Below are positions 1 to 13,600 of a stretch of DNA of 64,000 nt, piece after piece. This DNA is from Neelides folsomi (Eukaryota; Arthropoda; Collembola; Neelipleona; Neelidae), in contig JAQGBZ010000191.1 in assembly GCA_034687125.1 (NCBI GenBank), positions 1 to 64,000 on the forward strand, given 5' to 3'. The notes under the pieces are model-generated. The model was not told the DNA's origin. It searched no databases and saw only the letters and a program-made list of their open reading frames with translations. The position numbers and the translations under genes were made by a program. The first letter of the stretch is position 1. Each line of letters begins with the position of its first letter.

Positions 1-143
1 TTATTTTATAATTTTCCTATCTTAATACATTACTGACTTTCTCCATTGGGACATATTAGTTTTGCCACGCTGTATTAATAAATAGGTATGTTATACCATA
101 AAGTATAGTCCAGAGCTCGGCGTGATCCGCGTACGTGATACGT

Positions 144-302
144 GACCATATTCTGAATATGGTCCTACACACGGTTAGCTGTGTCCTCAGACTCGTCCGT
201 GTGTCAGTGTTCCGAGCATTTCATCAGTGTTCCGAGCATTTCATCAGTGTTCCGAGCATTTCATCTACATGTCTCGGACTCCGAGACATGTAGATGAAAT
301 GC
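144..302. repeat. Cluster of palindromes with a 20-bp tandem repeat
   Basis: Three structures sit together. Positions 144-164 form a perfect hairpin with 10-base arms (GACCATATTC) around one base. Positions 205-264 hold three exact copies of a 20-base unit starting CAGTGTTCCGAG. The last copy runs into a perfect inverted repeat with 23-base arms at 256-278 and 280-302 around a single base. The repeat unit and the left arm share GCATTTCAT, so the tandem copies may have arisen from the edge of the palindrome. No reading frame explains it. Confidence 0.9.
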
Positions 303-748
303 AAAATTCCAACCAAGAAGCATCTTCTCTCTCCCTATCCCCCCTTCCACTTTTTGTCCCCCAAGCCCATCTTTACTTAATGCATTTATGGTGTATTAAT
401 CCACATTTAATAATATATTCATCCAATTATATAAATTATTAACATAGTTTTAATTCACCTTTACTTATTTTACACTAAACAGATGAAAAAATATTAAAAA
501 TGACAAAGCTTTAAGCGGGTTCATTCGGGATCCCGAAATAATGTTTAATATAGTAATTATTCACGTAAACAACCATAAAAGTAATTAAGCAAAAAATATA
601 TATTTACACATCTGCTATTTAACTAAAGATTTGAATAAACAATTTGTATATGATCAAAAATATAAGAACAGCAAATAGCATTCTCTTAACTAATATAGAA
701 TAGAGCAATTTGAAAGAAATATTTAGAAACGCAGTATTTATATTGATG

Positions 749-967
749 CTAGTTTACTTCACGGCGTCTAGCTAACTTAGCTCCTCCCACTGAAGGTTCT
801 ACAATGTCCCGTAAGATGCGTAATGGTAGACCGTCCATATAAAGTTCACGTACGTGTGTACATAACGTAAGCTCTCGACTGGCCTTAATACCTAAAAAGC
901 CTTTATGTATTCTGTAACATTGCATAATTTTTGAAACATCCAATTTCCGAAACAACTTCACTTTCAA
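749..967 (-). CDS. Orphan reading frame, possible terminal exon, function unknown
   Basis: A 72-codon open frame on the minus strand ends in TAG at 749-751. The translation looks protein-like, with a mixed composition unlike the lysine/asparagine/isoleucine bias of chance frames in this DNA. It includes LTLC, VRELY and LPLRILRDIVEP. The L..LC...R...LPL spacing faintly recalls a SOCS box, but that is speculation. There is no ATG at the start: the frame opens with a TGA just before a TTG. The nearest possible splice acceptor, an AG close to the frame start, has no pyrimidine tract. It could be the last exon of a gene to the right, or a decayed fragment. I do not recognise the family. Confidence 0.25.
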   Translation of the reverse strand: MKVKLFRKLDVSKIMQCYRIHKGFLGIKASRELTLCTHVRELYMDGLPLRILRDIVEPSVGGAKLARRREVN

Positions 968-3716
968 TCATCATCGCTTATAAGTATTCCTATACATAAT
1001 ACTACGCATTCAGTGAACACATACATATTTTTCAATTTTAAAACGAAACTACTGTAAATGCTTAACAAGTATACCTATTATTTATGTATTCGCTGTCATA
1101 TCTGTAGAGAATTTACGAGTAGATAATCCTCTCATAAATTTCTAATATTTTTTACCTAAAATACATAATACTTGACTATATGTATAGATATATTTATTAT
1201 GCGCCTTTACATTGGATCTTAATCTAAATAGCCATTAATCTTAAAAATTGTTGAATAAGTGGTAGTGAATTTATACACGATAATTAAAATTACACTGCAG
1301 ATTTGCGAGTAACTTGTATATGTATCACATCATTTCTTTTCCGAGTTACCTAGGTATACATATAATTGTGTTATATTATTATATATTCTCTTAAAGGTGT
1401 GTTGATACGTTTAAGTATTTAGTGTTATTTTAATACTTACTTACCTAGCTTTCACATCTGTAAATCTTTTATTCATGTATGTGTTATGTTCAATATGATA
1501 TTTATGGCCAATAAATTTGCTTCAATATTCATCTTATTATCTTACTTGATCACCGAACTAGATTATTTAATTACAATTAATTTTGAGGCATTTTGAATGT
1601 TTATTTATCGCGTAGGACATTTTTATGAAGTTAACTCAATAAATTTAGGTTTAAATAATTAAAAGATCAATCAGTTGAATAATATATTTATTTAAATAAG
1701 TTATTTGACAGTGAAATCCTTGCTAAATTATTTAAATATGTATTATTGAGACAAACCATGACTTGTAGGCTAATTGTAGCTTTACGTTTTATATATTTAT
1801 GATACATTTTCGTACTAATTCGTAGTATTCGTAGGCAAAACATATAACTTTCATATCTGTATTATTCATAAATTATCTTGCATAAAAGTAAATAAAATAA
1901 AAGTAAGATAATATGCATAAATTTACCATGATCAAACTAACTATATTATTTAAAAATTGGAAAAATTATATAGGGTTTACATTTTTTACATTTAGTAGGT
2001 ACATATTTTTCCAACTACCTAATTATTTATAGAACAGAAATATTTAGACATAAAGTAATCTATAGCAATATTTAAATGTCATCTTCATAGAATAAATAAA
2101 CAATTTATTTATATGGTATTTATGCGTGTTTTCTTTATATGACATTCATCTACCATATTTCTCTATATGCTCCCTATTTGGATAACATTAAGATTTACCT
2201 TATCTTCTAATTATCTAAATTTATACTTAAGTGGTACATGAATTATAAGTAATATCTATTTATTATATTTTCTATGTAGTAAAAATTAGCTCATCAATTA
2301 TATCATTGACACGTCTAACATTAAGAATTAAATTCAATATGAACTTGTATACCTACATTAAGTATCTATGTATTTACATACTAAACTATACTAGTATTTG
2401 TATAGTACCCTTACAATCATCCAGATACATATATAGAGCTATGTATCAATAATTCATTTATTTCAATAAACTCTTAAATAATTAATGATTTTTATAATTA
2501 TTAATAAGTACTGCTTGTTAAATACTTTCCCTCTTTGACTCATTGCAATTAAAACTATGGGCACTTATTTTAAATGGATATTTACACACCATGTAGAAAG
2601 GTAAAAACCGTTGTTTTTTAAAGTTGTGGTGAAGGAAATCGGAGTAATAATGAAAGAAGGGCATTAGAAAATATAATTAAGTCCCACATCAATTAACGAT
2701 AAGTTCAGGTGAAGTTAGTATTAGATATATATCACAGTGCCTGTACATAAAATTGAGTGGAAGTGAGTATGCACAATATGTCATTTCATATAAAACCACA
2801 TTTATGAATCCGCTTCTAAGCTATTTTTAAAAGAATATCTTGTGTATAATAAAGTACATAAAGTGCCTACCTACATTTCGAGTATCGCATTGTTACAAAT
2901 AGCTTTGAAACATTATCATACGTAGCTTAATTTGTTATATAATCATTCGAATAAAATTTTTGGTTAAAAGATGATCTTTTATAGACATTCTGTACTATGT
3001 AATATATATATGGTATATCAATCTCCGCCTTCTGCAATTAAAATTTGAATCGAATATTTTTTTAAAAAATACAACCATATTGCTACTTATATAACACTAA
3101 TTTATCGTTGTTGCAAGATTGGCGTTCATATAACTAATACCTACGAGGGTGAAGGTAAAATGTTAATGTACATATAAAACATATATACTATTTACATTTT
3201 ACATTAATATTATATACGTACTACTCTACATACATGTAAAATATGTATATGAATTATAAATTGATATATTTGTTTTGTATCGACTATAAAACTATTCTAA
3301 GGCTAAAGTTTAATGTTTACAAAAATTTTACGCTCAAAAATTAAAATTTCTATAATAATTTACAGTTCTTCTGTTGTTCGGTTTTTCGGCATATTCGGTC
3401 TGAAATAGAAATCGTTAAACTTTTTTCATACAGATGAGCAATAAGTGAAACTCAAATACATTAATTTATATACCTATTACCAATAGCCTCATTGCGTTTA
3501 AAGTCATAATGATAAAAAGAGTAAAATGGGGAATAGTGTAAAATGGTCAATTGGATAAATTATAATTTTTAAGAAAGGACGTCTCAATGTGAATATTAGT
3601 TAGTCAAGCCTCTATTTGTTTGGTGGTTCTTTTTCATAATATCTTTCTTTCCTCTAATTGTACCAAGTAATGTTCCTCCGAGAGCGAGAGGAATAATTGG
3701 AAGGCGAATATGGGTT
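968..3716. other. AT-rich spacer downstream of nocturnin, no gene seen
   Basis: This stretch is strongly AT-rich, with many short TA and TACCTA-like runs. No open frame of note, conserved motif or RNA gene was found. The part nearest 3716 presumably holds the nocturnin 3' UTR, but no poly(A) site was located. Confidence 0.6.
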
Positions 3717-6700
3717 CTAAGACTTGACTCGAACGTCACATGCGAGGGCGATATGATCCGAGGCATAGGCGAGATTGGGAAGTCTCGAGGGTCCCACGTC
3801 GGACTCGGAGGGAAGGGCGAGGACGCCTTCCACAGCACAGTACCTTGGGGACGAGAGGATCAAATGAAGAGGTTGTGTAATATGTTACATGTACATGTTA
3901 CATGTAATATGTACAATTTGCATTCATACTTATTTGAGAATATGTAGTCGAGAGTTTGGCAGTATTCGCCGTCCCCCCGGACCTTCCATGTCGTGTACGG
4001 CGGCTCTCGTCCTCCGTTCACCAGAGAATAAGCACTCTCAACTCCGAGCCTGCGACAAAAGATATCTTCTTTCATCCGATTACCCTCGAGAAGGACGAAG
4101 AGTTTGAGAGAGCGGACAGAACCTCACCGCTCACGCCCACAATATAATCCTATTGATTTCGGCTCATCCTCATTTAAGCCCTACTCACTTTATGACTTAT
4201 TGACATTTCCGGCATGTTATAAAGCCCAATCCAGGGCGACGCAATGAATTAAGCTCATCAACATTCGATTACTCGAGGGATTGCTCCACTCTGCCATTTG
4301 AACATAAGATAAAGATTAAAGTAACAAAATAGTTTTGATTAGATCTCAATGGCACAATGGACTAAAAAGTATTACAAGTGGGAGATCAATAATATTATTT
4401 ACTACACAATTGATTTTATCAGTGCGTATATTTATGTATACTTTTAACTGATTTGACCAATAAATACAAATATTATATTAAAAACAATAAATCTTTATAA
4501 GTAAGACTTTCAACTTTAGTTACTCTTATAAAGGTAGGTATTTGTAGGATGCGTATTAATACTTCCTTGTTTTCAAGAATTTCATTAAGGGTGACAATTT
4601 AAACCAAAAATAAATGAGTAATTGAGTAATTATACATAAATATTTGGTAAATGTAATGTAATGCGATGTTGAATTCATAACTACATTTAACATATAAATA
4701 CTGAATAAGTAGATTTAGATATTTTCTAATGGCAATTGTTTAAAATTCTAAATAGGTCATTGAAACAATAAAATACTTACATTGTATTTTATAAGAATTT
4801 AACATTTCTTTTTTCACAAACAAATATTGTACATAGAGCGAAATAAATTTTGATGTTATGTAGGTATAGTAGTCAATAAATAATACATATTAAAATATAG
4901 TACATGTACAAATGTAGATGAGAAAAGTCCATTTTGATATTTAATAGTTCAATAGAAAAGTTGTGGTTTCGCGTTCTTGGACTTTCATCAGTTGAATTCG
5001 ATAAAAATGAAAGTATTTATTATATTGAATAATCAAAGAGCAAAAAAACTATTTATGTGTTGAATCAAAGAGTCTCTGTGAAACGATATCAAGTGACAAA
5101 ATTGATGAAGTTGGTCTTTAACTAAATAATATACAATGATTAATACTTATGAATGAGTTTTGCTGGTCTGTTCATATGAAAGGTTTGAAGTCTTCACTGA
5201 AACCCTATTGAGGAAGTTGAGCACTTAACAAGATGTCACTTATACTAATTAGAAGCTTTCAGAGTTAACAAGGGGGGATCTCTCATCTCTGACTCTCTTT
5301 AGGAAATATGACTCGAAGCCTTCAAAAACGGACAGAGTCAATTAACGTTAATATAATTACTAGAATCCCTTGATATTCTGATCATCAAAACTTTCTTCAC
5401 TCTAGCGCCTCCCTTAATCCAATTAAGCTCAAGAGCCGAAACTAAAAACTTTGGACGCTATCTTCCCCAATTCATCTCTTTGAATAATTAAGGATTACTT
5501 TTTAAAACCTAAATGTTTTTATTATTCTGGTATAGCTAGGTTCAATTTAACTAACAATATATTATTATTAAGTTCATATGAATTTTTTCTTGTTAATAGG
5601 TTAAATTAAAGTAATATTCTATACATATAAGTATAAAAACTGTTTCTGTATTTCTGTATTGGTATTATTATTCACTATAACATACTTCTAATTAATATAA
5701 ATACCATATACATAGGTATTTTAAAGTAGGTATGCATGTACCTAGTATAGTTAACATATAGTACATACGTATGTATACGTATATTATATGTATTTAATAT
5801 TTATCAAGCATCAGTTTAGTGTGTCACTTACTATAAAATATTTATATAATATTACTTAGATTTTGATAACGAAAATTGATATTGATAATGGATTGATTAT
5901 TCTGATTCTCAGATGATAAACTAAATCTAACGCTGTAAAAGACATGAATCTCAATCATTACCATATATTATTTTAGTATATACCTAGCTATCCTATATTG
6001 GTAGGTAAGTTAATAAAATTGAATGCATTCTAGTACTACATTGTAATATTATACTTACATTTAGTTCTACAAATATTAATCAGATAAGAAATTAAATGGA
6101 ATAAACAAACTTAATCAGTAAGAAACAAGATTTCGAATATATGTAATTAGAAATGTAATCAATAATCATCCTTTTATATTACTTTATGTATAGTAGGATA
6201 TAGTAGTACCCATATATATATATATATGGGTCTACTTTATACTTTATTTGATCATCTCTGTTACTTAAGTTGATTCAACGTTCAAAATTAATTTATCATT
6301 TTGGTCTGATCTGATTTCAGCAACAACAACAAAATGAAAAAGCTCAAAGACATCAAACGAAGTAAAAAAACATGTCCATTAATCATAAATCGCAACCACA
6401 TAATGACATAGACATAGTTAATCAGAGTGAGCTGTCAAAATGATCAAATATTGACAAACTTTAATGTTGTTAGATTACAATTCAATTGATCACCTTCTAC
6501 TGTATTTATGCGTCCAATATTTGATATTAAACTCCTTACTATTAAAGGTTTTCTCTTAATTAAAAAGTCGATTTTAACACTACCAATTCTTAATTCTCTA
6601 ATCAACTACTGTACAACAACTACTGCACTACTACTAGACCATATTTTATTTTATCATTGAGGAATGGGAGTAAAAAATTTCCAATTCATTGTGCAATATT

Positions 6701-9700
6701 TAAATTACTATACCTATGATTAGTTTAAACTGTTTAGCCAGATTGCTATCAAATTACCATACCTTGATTTAATAGTTGAGATGACTGGCTCCTCTGGAAC
6801 AGCATTAAAGTCTCCACATAGGATGAGTGGCTTTGAAGATCCGACACAACTTTTGAGATAACTCGCCACATCCTTCCCTTGTTCGTTTCTCATGGTGGAA
6901 AGAAGCGCTCCTTGACGAGCCTTTAAATGTGTTGTAGCAACACAGACTTGTTCTCCGGTGTCACGAAGCCTGAGAGTTACTAATATACAAACCTAAAAAA
7001 TTATTATATTAGAACATTCGACAATCGTAAAATACATATATGGTATATTGGAGGTTTATAAGGCCAATAATATTGTAAATTCAAGATCAAGAATCAAAAT
7101 ATTTAAGAATGATCTTGGAAGGTTAGATAATCTTATCATCCGATTACATAAACCAAACAAATGTCTAAGGCTTCTTTGTTTGAATTTAATGTTTATTTAC
7201 TTAAGTATCTCCAATCATTTTGTTCACAATATGAATCTGATTTCCTATACAACAATTTTATTTTAAATAAATAATGCTACTTAGCTATATATTTAAATGA
7301 TGACAAAGCATTGGGCATTTTCATGGACTTGTCTATACAACCTATAAAAATTAAATGTTAATTTAATTGCCAGTAAACCTAAATACCTCCTTTATATCAA
7401 TTTTAATGATACTTTGAGACATACATATATATGTAAAATATGTAGGATACATTATAGTAATTGGCATGCAATAAATAATATTTAGATATGCATAAAATAT
7501 GCAATAATAGATATATGTATTTTTCCGAATACACCATTAATATATTCAAGTATGATTTTTAAATTTTAGTTACATAAGCGAAATACAATGCAGGCCTAGT
7601 CTTAATCTAAAATTAAGAGTTGCAAGTATTTATTAAAAATTGAATGTTATGTTGTTAGGTATGTATGTATATTTAAAAAAATAATTACACTGGACCTCGG
7701 ATAAGATCAACTTCAAGGGATACATCAATTTTGGTGATCTTAACCGAAGTTGCCATTAACCGAGGTGACACTATCCGAGGTTTAAAGCATTACAATTCCT
7801 ATACCTATGCCGGGAACACAGAAAAAGGTGATTTTATCCAACCGAGATCCAGTGTACTACCTATGTTATGTGTGTAAATAACAAATATGAATTGATAATA
7901 GGGGAGCATAAAATTAATCTATAAAGATACATAACAACTTATTAATTAAATAAAATGCATTATAGTATAGTATATAGTATGGTATACTTATACAATATTA
8001 CATATATACAATATGATTTAGGTTTACTCTATGCATATGAATATTTATTATAAAACTGATACACATGTAATATTTATATACCATACATGCATAGGTAAGT
8101 ATTTATGCAAAATAGTTAAATTGCCTTTGTATAATAAAAATTGATTAGAAATGCAAAAAACATGATGAAATGTTATGCTTATTTGTTTTTGTTAAACATA
8201 ATATACATAATGCATACCTAGTATACTAAAGTAAATGAGCAATATATTTACCATATATACAAAATATACAAAACTGGAATGAAGGTTAGGTGTTAGGTTT
8301 ACACACTTTTGTAAGTTAGTAACTAACTAAATGTAAGTAGTATTTAACACGTGCGTATTTAACATATATATGAATTAGAAATCTACAACAATGTTTGTAT
8401 TAGCCATATCTTTGTTTATATTATTTTATTTGTAAAATTAGTTATCTTTCAAGGTTCTTAAGAAGAAAAAACACTTACGAGCACAAGTTCACATTTCATC
8501 CATTTAAACTTACAACATATGTCTTAAGCACTTTCTATGTAAGTACTAATAAGTATGTAAGTATATGTGTGCTTTTACATTTAGTTGTTCGCTGTTTATG
8601 AATTAAAACTTTTTGCAGAAGCTTTTTAATATATCTCATTATGGGATTCGAATATCAGCAAATATTTTTATATGCTGCAATATTGAGGCACTGGGGACAT
8701 ATGTATAAGCTTACATTTAATCAAAATTGGGAAAGTTTTTAAAAGGAAATTAATCTCTCCGTCGACACCACGGCGAGATGGGAGATGAAGAGTGATACGG
8801 ATCAATGGCTCTGTCATCTCCTGAGACCAACGAAGATATTAAAAAACCCGAACGATATTTATTAAAGAATTCCCCGGGACCCAAAATTATTGATTTAATG
8901 ATAATAGGAAAAGGAAGATGGAATGAGAAAGAGAAATTCCTCAAACGAATTGGAGCATCATATTATCAATTCCTTAAATGTCAATGTGGAGAATCTATAG
9001 CCTGCTTAAGCATCCGCATTATAAACAATGTTTAATGCATATCAATATTTGTATCAAACAACCAGATGTTTATAACATAACTATGTATTATAACTACTAT
9101 CTTTAATATACTACACACAAGCAAAGCTTCCATATAAGTAATATAAATCTTTTTCCAAGCATAAATGTAAATTCTTAATGTTCACTCAATCCTTAAAAAG
9201 GAAGGAAGAGCAAATTGTGCAATATTGGAATGATTAATTAATATGTCTCGTTGAGGAAAAAGGGGAAACGATGGGAAAATTTCCTATGCATTTAGCTCGA
9301 CTTTTATTTATTACTACTAGAGAAAGAGGAAACCGAATTAATTAAATCAGGAACCAATAAAACACTCTCCTAATAAATAAAATTAATAGATTTAATAATA
9401 GACTTAAAAGAATATATTATATCCGTATTATTCATGGCATCAATGGTTTATGATTCATTTGGGCAAAATTGGATGGGAAAATACGTTATTGGCTATGGAG
9501 ACCATTTTTGATTTCCTCACCTGATTTGATTGAACTCTCCAAATTTCCAAAATCCGACTAGAGGCAGAGACAAGGTCAAACTTTTGGGACTGGTAAAACA
9601 CGGCACATCCATCAGGCCCATTATTTCCTGGCAAGTAAATGCAAGGGGAGTCTGGCTTTGAGCAGAAAACTCCGCGGTAACCAAGAGGGCTGAGACAGGA

Positions 9701-10637
9701 GTCGAGAAAGTTAAAGTGGTCCACTTCCTATATAGAAAAACACAGGATTGGATTTATTTTCCCCCTTGGGGATTTGAATCAGGTTACTACTTGGAGACAA
9801 ATGACGTCTGGATCATAGGAAAGAATTTCGTGTAGGATTCTGAGTCTCCGACATGCCCACTCCAATGTTCCCTCAGGTAGGCCAACAAAATTGTCGTGTT
9901 CGACGGCGAGAGCTAAAAAAATATTTCCATTCATTCAGACTAAATATTTAATTCTATTTATTCCTATGACTTTACATTGATGTTGGCAGCCCTGGGTGAT
10001 TGGATTTGAATTTGTAATATCAAGAGAGGAACGGGGAAGATAAAGTGTTAATGACTGCCTTCATAACCAACACATATTTTAACACTATATTTAATGAACA
10101 AAGTTGTGAAGTCGAGAGTTCTCGGGCTAACTACCAAAGTTGTCTGAGATGCTCTGCATTTTTTAAAATGTCTATCTTGTGAATGTATTCATGGTGTCGT
10201 TGTTGGGTAATATATTCATGAAGGCAGAATGAAAAGAGGCTAATATTAATAAAATATGTAGGGTGAGATATAGTAATGGGCGATAGAGTTCAAAGTACCT
10301 TGAGCGAGGATGTTCCAAGTGAGAACCCGAAATTGACCAAAGTTGCTCGGAGCTCCGCTGCATCCTTGGGAGGAAAAAAGCCTTGAGTCTTTTCCACATT
10401 CAATGATGTGTTACCTTGAGAAATATAAGGTAATCTTTTGACTCCGGGAGATTTGTCGTCTGGCCTTTGGTGGGTCGGAGGGACGGTGATGAAGTTTCGG
10501 CGAATGAGCGGCTGACTCAGCGGTAATTCGCTCAGACATCGGGAGAGAAGCGAGTCCCGTGTTGCCGAAGACCCAACATCAAAATCTAGGTCTTGATTGT
10601 CTTCTCTTGCGGCGGGGACTGAGGTGAAGCTCCCCAT
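3717..10637 (-). CDS. Noct: Nocturnin (curled-like), NADP(H) 2'-phosphatase, 7 coding exons
   Basis: Exons in transcript order: 10637-10415, 10364-10299, 9912-9791, 9727-9521, 6992-6763, 4049-3930, 3843-3717. They total 1095 nt, 364 aa plus stop. All junctions are GT-AG and phases match throughout. The protein is an endonuclease/exonuclease/phosphatase-fold enzyme. Visible motifs: RVLTWNILAQ (87-96), the metal-binding Glu in LQEVDHF (138), NNGPDGCA (172-178), THLKAR (His228), CGDFNA (265-270), EPPYTTWK (298-305), TLDYI (315-319) and the terminal SDH (351-353). All key residues are present, so it should be active. Family knowledge: nocturnin removes the 2'-phosphate of NADP(H), and older work called it a deadenylase. 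The start at 10637 was preferred to an in-frame ATG 8 codons upstream because it gives MGSFTS, as in insect curled proteins. Gly2 and Ser6 fit an N-myristoylation signal. Introns range from 50 bases (10365-10414) to about 2.7 kb. Confidence 0.93.
6208..6231. repeat. Perfect 24-bp palindrome with an AT dinucleotide core
   Basis: ACCC, an alternating AT core, then GGGT reads the same on both strands. It lies in the fifth intron of nocturnin. It is probably a microsatellite with symmetric flanks, with no sign of function. Confidence 0.7.
7688..7854. mobile_element. Short non-autonomous DNA transposon (MITE), pogo/Tigger-like
   Basis: The 167-bp element has terminal inverted repeats. The left end begins CACTGGACCTCGGATAAGAT and the right end is close to its reverse complement, ending CCGAGATCCAGTG. 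Both sides are flanked by TA, as expected for Tc1/mariner-superfamily target duplication. Internal copies of the CCGAGG motif (about 7760-7781) suggest subterminal repeats. There is no coding capacity. A CAGT-like end followed by CCTCG resembles pogo/Tigger ends, but the family assignment is inference. It lies in the fourth intron of nocturnin. Confidence 0.7.
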
Positions 10638-13600
10638 CCTTCCATTAATAGAGTCACACACAAAGCAGAGACATGGCTTATATTCACATATCCACCTCGG
10701 AGGAACATATACTTTTCAGTCTTTTGTTCTCTCACCCTCGCAATTCTCCTCTTATAGGTCGAATGGCTTTTAATGATTTACGAACCGCTCCTTTTCCCCT
10801 CATTGTTACTTTGAACGCTACTAAATTTAAATCCTTCTTAATGGATTTCATTCAGCGTGGGCTAAATTATGAATAATTAAGGTTCAATCGTGCAAGCTCC
10901 TCATATTACAACCCTATAATAACTAGGGTTCAATGGGCATATACATGCCTAGTTTGATTCATTGAGCTACAATAAATATTTAGATGTACTTAAATATAAG
11001 TATATCTACGAATACATTTTCCGTATGTATCTGAATGGATCTGAACATGGGGGGATCAAAATTACATACATTATAGGTATTTGTGTTTACTACCACTGAT
11101 CTCCTTGTAATTAAATACAGTTACTTGTGTATGAAACTAGGTCCTAATTTTAGAGATGAGCATTTAGCTTGTCAGTTGTTGAAGAAAAAGCTTTATTTTG
11201 AAAATCATTTTATTTATAGTTTCCCTATTTACATAAACTTCCGTCAAAGTCAAACTTTCACCATCTCCTTGAGCATTTAGGAAACCTATAGGAATTCGCA
11301 TTTCACTTTGTGATACAATGCCAAGGTTCCGCCGAGGGTTGTCTAAAATCATTCTCTTGGTTATTGGGAAAGGAGGAAATGCCCGGCTATGGGTCTCTTG
11401 GAATCCTATATGAGCATTACCTCATTTCCTTCGAGAGATTTCCTAACAATCTTCCTGAGGACTGACTGAGACCCTTCGACTAGAAATGACAAACGGTTCT
11501 ACGTGTTGGCTCAAAACTCGCTCTTCGACTTTTTCTTTTAGAAGATGAATGGGAACCTGCAGTCGACCGTCTCTTCTTGTGCTAATCCCAAGGAGAGGTC
11601 GTTGCTGAAGAGAGTGTAAGTAATGTCGTGTACCTGGTTGCTCTGAGGGCACTCTTCGTCGGCTCACCGATCTTCTTCGCGGAGACTCGGAGAGCAAGGA
11701 TCATGATTCCAATGGAATCTAAAGGAGAAATCATGTGAGAATCTTTGGCAGCAGCCCTACACAAAGATCGTCGACTGCCAAAGAGAAGGGCGAAGGAAAG
11801 CGGTTTGGGGCTTATTGGGAATTCCCTTTATTATTTGGGACTCAGTGCGGTGAGGTTGAGATAAGGGAGAGACGGGCTATAATAAAGGGGCACTTCATTC
11901 TCTCGTCGCCCTACGCTCAATTCCCCCGACTCGGTTTATTTACCATGTGGGAGAATGGGCCAATCCCCGGTTCATGGCCAGAGACGGAAAGAAGGTTAAA
12001 TTGTGCTCAATGAATATAAGGAGAATCCCTCTCTTCCCAAAGATGATGAAGAGCCCCGTGGGAAAGAATCCACTGCAGCCACCTCTGACCTCGAGGACGG
12101 CGGAGAACTCACTTTTAAGCCTTTGTTTGGTCGATGTGGGGGAGTTTTCGGGAAGGGCCAGAGATAGAGCTTTTACCTCACGAGATACTGGAGGATTTGT
12201 CGGGGCGGTGTTGTGAGGACTTTTCCCTCACTGGCCAATCTCTCTGCCTCGGCAAGGGTCTTCTTGAGGTTCTCACTAAGAGACCAACAGTTTGAGGGGC
12301 TCAGGACGCTGGTCTCCATGTCTTGGCACGATGGATGGGGGAGCAATAGTGCGGAGCAGTGGGCGTCCAGTGAACAAGTGATGGCTAATCACAACCTCCT
12401 TCCCTCTTTTAAAAGTGAAGGTCTCGTTAATGGCTCGAAGAGTGACACGAGTGGCGATGCATTTCTTGCCACGGCTCCTTCATCATGCCACATCAGCCCT
12501 CTGGTTATTAGGTAGGATTTGTTTAAGAAGTCTCCTCGGTTCATTCGAGGGAGCCGTTGGAAGTGGCGGCTGACCAGCTCGTCACCACAACTTGTACGTC
12601 ATTGGGCTACCCTCGTGTTGGGAAAATTATCGTCGACGCTCAGTGGGCAGCATCATGAATATGCGAATCGGGCTCCTTTGCCCTCTGAACAAAGAACGCC
12701 GAGGAATCATTTGCATCCACAATTTCCACAATGACGACAGACCCACAAACTTGGGCCGATATCCTTTCCCTATGCTTTCATGTACTATTTATCTGCTGGT
12801 GGTAAGTAAATACATAAAAGGAACTAGAATGCTTTGCAGCCGGATTTGCATTCTTTCAGAGGACAGAGAGGCGAATCAGACGGACAGAGAGGCGGATGAG
12901 GAGACGAACTAAGGGACTTTGGGACCGACACCATTCAAGAGATCATTCTTCCCTTGACGCAAACATCAACCCTAATTTGATAACATTCCTCCTAAGGTGA
13001 GTATTTGTAACTCCATACAGGAATGGAAAGTTCCTCCAGATCCTCAAACGAAGCTCGGATCGTAAAATTTAACATGGAAAACAAAACAGTTACTTCTGAT
13101 TGTTTGTGCAATCCGTATCTTTTTTTATTAAATTTAACATCGATCCTCAATGGAAAGTTCATAGGTTAATTAAAACATTTTTCTATTTCTTGAATTCTTT
13201 CATTTAAAATTACATCTTTAAATAAACGAGCATATAAATGAGGAATTTTTGAAGTAGTGTTTTTCTAAAAGTATAAAATTACAAAGTCTTAAATATAAAT
13301 GAGAATAGCTTTGTTTTTGTTCAGAGAAATGTATCATTTAAAAGGGAGGAAGCTTATTGGGTAAATTGAATTACACGTGTATCAATTTCCTTCCCAAGTT
13401 TTGTTTCCAACTCATCGACAATTCATTCATTCCAGGAAAAAAGTGAAGAGTCATGGAAGCGAAAAGCCCAACTCACATTGTAAGAGATTCTTATTTATAT
13501 TCCCTGACCGACTTCTTAGAAGACGGAAAGAAAAACACGAAAAGAGCTAGTCCAAACGACCCGGATCATTTCCAGAACGACTTGAAAGTGAAGGAAGACA

